Shown here: piece after piece, positions 59,537 to 64,000 of the stretch | How positions within the stretch are numbered: position 1 is the first letter of the stretch | Layout of the letters: each line of letters starts with the position of its first letter | NCBI GenBank assembly: GCA_014058105.1 | Contig: JACGCM010001166.1 | Location: 868,001 to 932,000, forward strand | Length of the DNA stretch: 64,000 nucleotides | DNA from: Kingdonia uniflora | Lineage: Eukaryota; Streptophyta; Magnoliopsida; Ranunculales; Circaeasteraceae | Direction: 5' to 3' | Notes under the pieces: generated by a model | What the model was told of the DNA's origin: nothing | Databases searched by the model: none | The model's input: only the letters and a program-made list of their open reading frames with translations | Made by a program: the position numbers and the translations under genes

Positions 59537-62040
59537 GATTCGCCTACACTCCCATTTGGCTACACTTTTTCTACACTCAAAAGTAGTCATACATCTGTCT
59601 CTCACATGAGAGAAAAAATTATATGACGTAGGAAGAAATTCAAATTGTGACATCTCTCCTTTGTTGTACTCTGCCCTCTCAAATCAGTCTCTCTCCCTCA
59701 ACTCTCTCTCTCCCTCTCTCTCAAGCACAACAAAGGCGAGTGATCACCAGCTAAAACTTCGTTAGTGGTGAATCCATCTCAAATCAGTCTCTCCCACTCT
59801 TTCTTTTTCTCTCTTTCTTCAAAACCCTTTCTCAGATCTGCGTTTTACAATAGATCGAAGTTGAGTTCAAACTTCCAAATTGGAGGTTAATTGTTAGAGA
59901 ATTACACTTTGTTGGTTGGTAGGATCTTGTTTTTGCAGTGATTTTCAGAACGATTGGTAACCTTGAATAACGCCTTCAAGAACAAATACGAACATGTTAG
60001 TAGGGTGTAACTTTTGTTAGAAATTAATGTCGAATTATTGTGTTAATCGGCAATTTTGTTAGTGGTTTTTTAGTATAAAATGCATCCACCACCAACTCAT
60101 TTGTCGATGTCCATCAATATCGACAATATGATGGCAGGCAGTAATGTTGATCACCATATTTTCGATAATATAACTGTATGTTTTTATCTCAATGACTGCA
60201 AATGACGACACATTATTGTCGATTGCTTTAAAAATATACTCGGTACTCGACAATAAATTGTCGATTTATGCATTGATCAACAATGTATGAAGTGCCAAAA
60301 TTGTCGATCACTATGTTTTCGATAATATAACTGTCGATTAATTGATTAAGTTGGTGGTAATGAAGTCTAATTATGGCATGTGTATATTTCAGGGAATGAG
60401 AAGCAGGGAATGAATAGCAGGAGGAAGATTACATGGAAGAAGAGTTGTGTAATTAAATATTATAATGCATCCTCAATGTAATATTATATAATTAATTGTT
60501 ATGGCTTATTAATGAAGGACATGTTTCCATCCATTTGAATAATCTAATTTAATAGTATTTATGTGCAAAACAATGGCTTTTTGTGATTAAATACTCTTGG
60601 TTGTGTTATATTCTTTCTTGCCACCCTTATTGTTGCTTCTAAATAAGTTTTTTGGTGTTTGCCTTATAAATTGCAATTTAGCTATACTTGTCGAACATAT
60701 TAAATTCTCGACAATTACAGTAGTGTATACCACTAATTATTTTGATGTGTAGCCTCACCAATTTATTTTCGAGTATACATCTACTCGACAATTTAATATG
60801 TAATATTTGTTCTGGATGTGCATTAGAAAATTATGAGTAGTATTTTAATTGACAATTGCTTGGCTACAATATTTGAACTGTGGAGTGACTATTAATCTAG
60901 AAATTGTTGACTACCATTGAATCGACAATTCGTATATCAATTGATTTATATTGCAAGCATATGAAGATTATTGATGCTTAATCTGAGTCAACAATCACAC
61001 ATACTATATCAATCCATATCCACGGCATAGTAGCCATCAAATAAAGAATTAGATTCAATTTTTTTAACAAAGCTAGCACAGTTGAAAAACATAAAGGGGT
61101 CCATTAATAAGCCATAACAATTAATTATATAATTTTGCATTGATGATGCATTATGATATTTCATTACACAACTCTTCTTCCATGTGGTCTTCCTCCTTCT
61201 CTTCATTCCTTGCTCCTCATTCCCTGAAATATACACATGTCATAATTAGACTTCATTACCAACTCAATCAATTAATCGACAGTTATATTATCGAAAACAT
61301 GGTAATCGACAATTTTGGCACTTCATAAATTGTCGATCAATACATAAATCGACAATTTATTGTCGAGTACCGAGTATATTTTTAAAGCAATCGACAATAA
61401 TGTGTCGTCATTTGCAGTCATCGATATAAAAGCACACAATTATATTATCGAAAACATGGTGATCGACATTACTGTCTGCCATCATATTGTCGATATTAAT
61501 GGGTATCGACAAATGAATTGTTGGTGGATGCATTTCATACTAAAAAACACTAACAAAATTGTAGATTAACACAATAATTCGAAATTAATACCAGCAAAAG
61601 TTACACCCTACTAACTTGTTCGTATTTATTCTTGAAGAAGTTCTTCAAGGTCACCAATCGTTTTAAAAATCACTGCAAAAACGAGATCCTACCAACCAAC
61701 AAAGTGTAATTCCCCAACAATTAACCTCTAATTTGGAAGTTCGAACTCAACTTCAATCTATTGTAAAACACAGATCCAAGAAAGGGTTTTGAAGAAATAT
61801 AGAAAAAGAAAGAGTGGGACAGACTGATTTGAGATGGATTCACCACTAACAGAGCTTTAGCCGGTGATCACTCACCTTTTGTTGTGGTTGAGAGAAAGAG
61901 AAAAAAATTAGAGAGAGGAGAGAGATCACAATTTGAATTTCTTCCCACGTTATATGACTTTTTTTCTCTCATGTGCGAGACAGATGTATGACTACTTTTA
62001 CGTGTAGCAAGAGTGTAGCTAAATTGAGTGTAGGCGAATC
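59537..62040. mobile_element. 2.5-kb fold-back element with ~0.95-kb terminal inverted repeats
   Basis: The left end GATTCGCCTACACTC (59537) pairs with GAGTGTAGGCGAATC (ending 62040). Inverted similarity continues for nearly 1 kb on each side (to about 60514 and from about 61103), leaving a ~590-bp loop. The arms and loop carry many ATTGTCGA/TCGACAAT words. There is no transposase. No matching flanking target duplication was found (left GGAGAAGA, right CTTGCCCC). The form resembles long-TIR Mutator-like or fold-back elements. Confidence 0.8.
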
Positions 62041-62491
62041 CTTGCCCCTTGGTTTAAAGACCACAAAATATCTTTATGTCCATGACTTCAACCCCACCAA
62101 CCAAAATACGAGCGAAATATCAATGGTCCTCTTACATTACACATCCTCACCCCACCAAACAAACAACTTGTTTACAGCACGTGATTCTCTATTCCCTTGA
62201 ATAATTTCTCCTTATGTACCCATGTTTAGTCAAGCCTACCAAACCAATCTCCACCCTTCATTCTCCCAAACAACACGTTGGTTACAGTAGTACCGGTAGT
62301 ACATTAATCATTCTTCTCTTTTTATTCAATTCTCTGGGGACAAAATCTGGGATCTTCGTACAGGCTTAGCTGGAACACAGCTGGAGATGTACGGTGCCAT
62401 ATATACGCAGCTACCAACGCCGTTGTTTTTTTGTATATACTACTAGTTTTGCTGGACGTTTTTACCCTTTGCTTTTGTTAAATCACTAATT

Positions 62492-62976
62492 TTTTTTAAG
62501 CAAGAGAAAGAATGATCAAATAAAGCTCGCCTAAGAGCGAGGGGGGAAGAGAAAATACAAAGTCATTGGCCTCATGGCCTACAAAATAACCGGCAGTAGG
62601 GGAACCAACTCCCCTAGCTGCTAAATAGTGAGCCGAAAGGTTCCAACTACGGTTTACATGCTCAAATCTAAAAGCAGAAAAACACTCGGCCAAAGCTCGA
62701 AAATCTGGGGAAATAGTAAGAGCTCCCCAACTGAGATCCTCTGACCGCTCTTTGAATGCACGCACGATCCTCTGGCAGTCAGACAAAAGTAAAATCCTCT
62801 GCAAACCTAAGTGCCGAGCCGCCTCCAATCCTCTAAGCGCTGAGATCGCCTCGGCTTCTTTAGTGTCAGCTGCTCTGGTCTGGTCAAAACCTGCACAAAC
62901 AAAAAAGTTTGAGTGATTTTTAATAGTGAAACCCGACCCCCCAGGCTTATTCTGGGCAGTCCAAGAGGCATCCACA
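62492..62976 (-). mobile_element. 5'-truncated LINE insertion with RNase H domain
   Basis: A 485-bp insert on the minus strand is bounded by a perfect duplication, TTGTTAAATCACTAATT (62475-62491 and 62977-62993). An A-run (T on the plus strand) lies at the 3' end. It encodes MDASWTAQNKPGGSGFTIKN, ADTKEAEAISALRGLEAARH and LLLSDCQRIVRAFKERSEDL, the RVT_3 RNase H fold with D-E-D acidic sites, open for 159 codons. Unbroken coding and intact duplication point to a young insertion. Confidence 0.85.
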
Positions 62977-62993
62977 TTGTTAAATCACTAATT

Positions 62994-64000
62994 ACTTCCA
63001 TATTAAGATGCATTATTTGGGAGACCAGAGTTGAAGCCGTGAAATAAAATTTATGGTGTCTTTGAAATTCACGAGATGCAAATCAATAAATCGAAAATAC
63101 ATTTTTTTTTTTATATCTCGATTAAGTTTTTTCTTTTACCGTATGTGGGGACTTTATGCTTCCTTGCTTAATAAAATTTGTTGCTTTATTTTGGAAGCGA
63201 GAAAAGTTATAAGTGCCTTCAGACTTAACACACGAGCTTCTTAGCTAAGTACCTTAGCCTTAACTAATTTGGTGTTAAATATGATCTTCTACCAATTAAG
63301 CGGAAGAATATAAAGTAATTTCTCTTTAAGTAAATACTAGTGACATTGTGGCATGTCATCCGAGTATGTGTAATAGCGAGGCGTTTAACACAATATAAGT
63401 GATGGTTGTACCAGTAGTTTAGTCTCACATTGGCTAAAATCCTTCAAAGTTTAAGGTCCTTAAATTAGAATCTCAATCTAGGCAAGTTGACTTGAGAATG
63501 ACTCTTGGTATGAGTTTAAACCAAAAATATTTTATTAAAAAGTTTACTTAAAATGGTTTTTGAGAAGAAAAAAGAAAAGAAAAAAAGGTTTCTGTTCGGA
63601 CAAGAGATTCCCTGTTCGAACCATTTGCGTGCAAGAAGAAAAAACTAATCTTTGTTCAATGTTTTGTTTGAATAATCTACATTTCGTTCGAACCAGATTG
63701 GTCCCATGACAGTCTAAAGCCCCTATTCCAATATTACTCGTCCGAGGCTTATTTCTGGTCATAAAAACTTTAGTTTTGTTTGAGCAATGTTGTAGAATAT
63801 AAAGTTTATGAACCTCTAAAAATAGCTTTCCTCTTGGTTTATGCAACAACAAGAAGCAAATGGAAACAACAACAGTAACAGGAGTTTATAGGTAGCAGCA
63901 ACAGGCACCAACCAAGTTTTCTTTGCAGCGAATAACGGCAGTAACATAGTTGTAACAGCAGCGAGTTAATAACAAATAACAAACAACATCAGGTCTAATT
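62994..64000. other. no gene seen
   Basis: AT-rich, non-coding sequence; the right end (about 63842-63970) is rich in CAACA/CAGCA words. No element ends were recognised. Confidence 0.5.

Noticed and set aside
63544..63852. 102-codon minus-strand ORF near the right edge
   Set aside because: No family motif; ends in a low-complexity Phe/Leu/Lys tail from a poly(A)-rich stretch.

Overview
This is a 64-kb piece of a eudicot-like plant nuclear genome. It is AT-rich, has one intron-containing plant gene, and most of the rest is nested, decayed plant transposable elements (Ty3/gypsy Tat and Athila types, Ty1/copia, CACTA, LINE). I see no bacterial, plastid or mitochondrial gene order, no rRNA, no convincing tRNA and no CRISPR. 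The species cannot be named from this sequence alone.

Left part (1-14.9 kb): two related Tat-type gypsy retrotransposons on the minus strand. Element A (from beyond base 1 to 10956) keeps one LTR (10297-10956), a primer-binding site, gag, protease, RT, two RNase H domains and integrase, all broken by stops and frameshifts. Its 3' non-coding part holds a ~195-bp tandem array (3590-4470) and a gene-like unit running the opposite way (about 565-3240). A is inserted in the RT of element B (10957-14851), whose 5' LTR and PBS lie at 14079-14851.

Middle (15-35 kb): a decayed copia gag (15.3-16.7 kb) interrupted by an LTR-like insert. Next comes an Athila-like element G (16.9-28.4 kb, minus) that keeps gag-protease but has lost RT, RNase H and integrase. 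Inside the 5' leader of G is a complete non-autonomous CACTA transposon (22313-26761) with AGG target duplications and exon-like gene fragments, one resembling a LEA protein. Then come a broken aminophospholipid-flippase gene fragment (30.1-30.7 kb), two LINE fragments in opposite directions (32.0-33.3 kb), an orphan CACTA end (33763) and a copia pre-integrase fragment (34.9-35.06 kb).

35-47.8 kb: a third Tat element, C, of the same LTR family as B but on the plus strand. Its LTR is followed directly by the tail of the protease, then RT, RNase H, archaeal-type RNase H and integrase. A long coiled-coil antisense unit (about 39.2-44.5 kb) follows. Then come a gypsy 3' end (element D: integrase C-terminus, polypurine tract, LTR; 46.4-47.45 kb, minus) and a copia integrase fragment (47.46-47.81 kb).

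Right part (48-64 kb): the only apparently intact gene is a seven-exon ubiquitin-specific protease very like Arabidopsis UBP24 (start codon 49658, stop at 58465, 545 residues in my model). Its introns carry a telobox-containing ~105-bp repeat array (intron 1), a LINE 3' fragment (intron 3) and a short non-autonomous LTR element (intron 5). Downstream are a 2.5-kb fold-back element with ~0.95-kb inverted arms full of an ATTGTCGA motif (59537-62040) and a 5'-truncated LINE insertion with a perfect 17-bp target-site duplication (62475-62993).

The nesting order can be read from the interruptions: A is in B, CACTA is in G, the LTR-like insert is in copia gag, and C is in copia. UBP24 is the only unit likely to make a functional protein.
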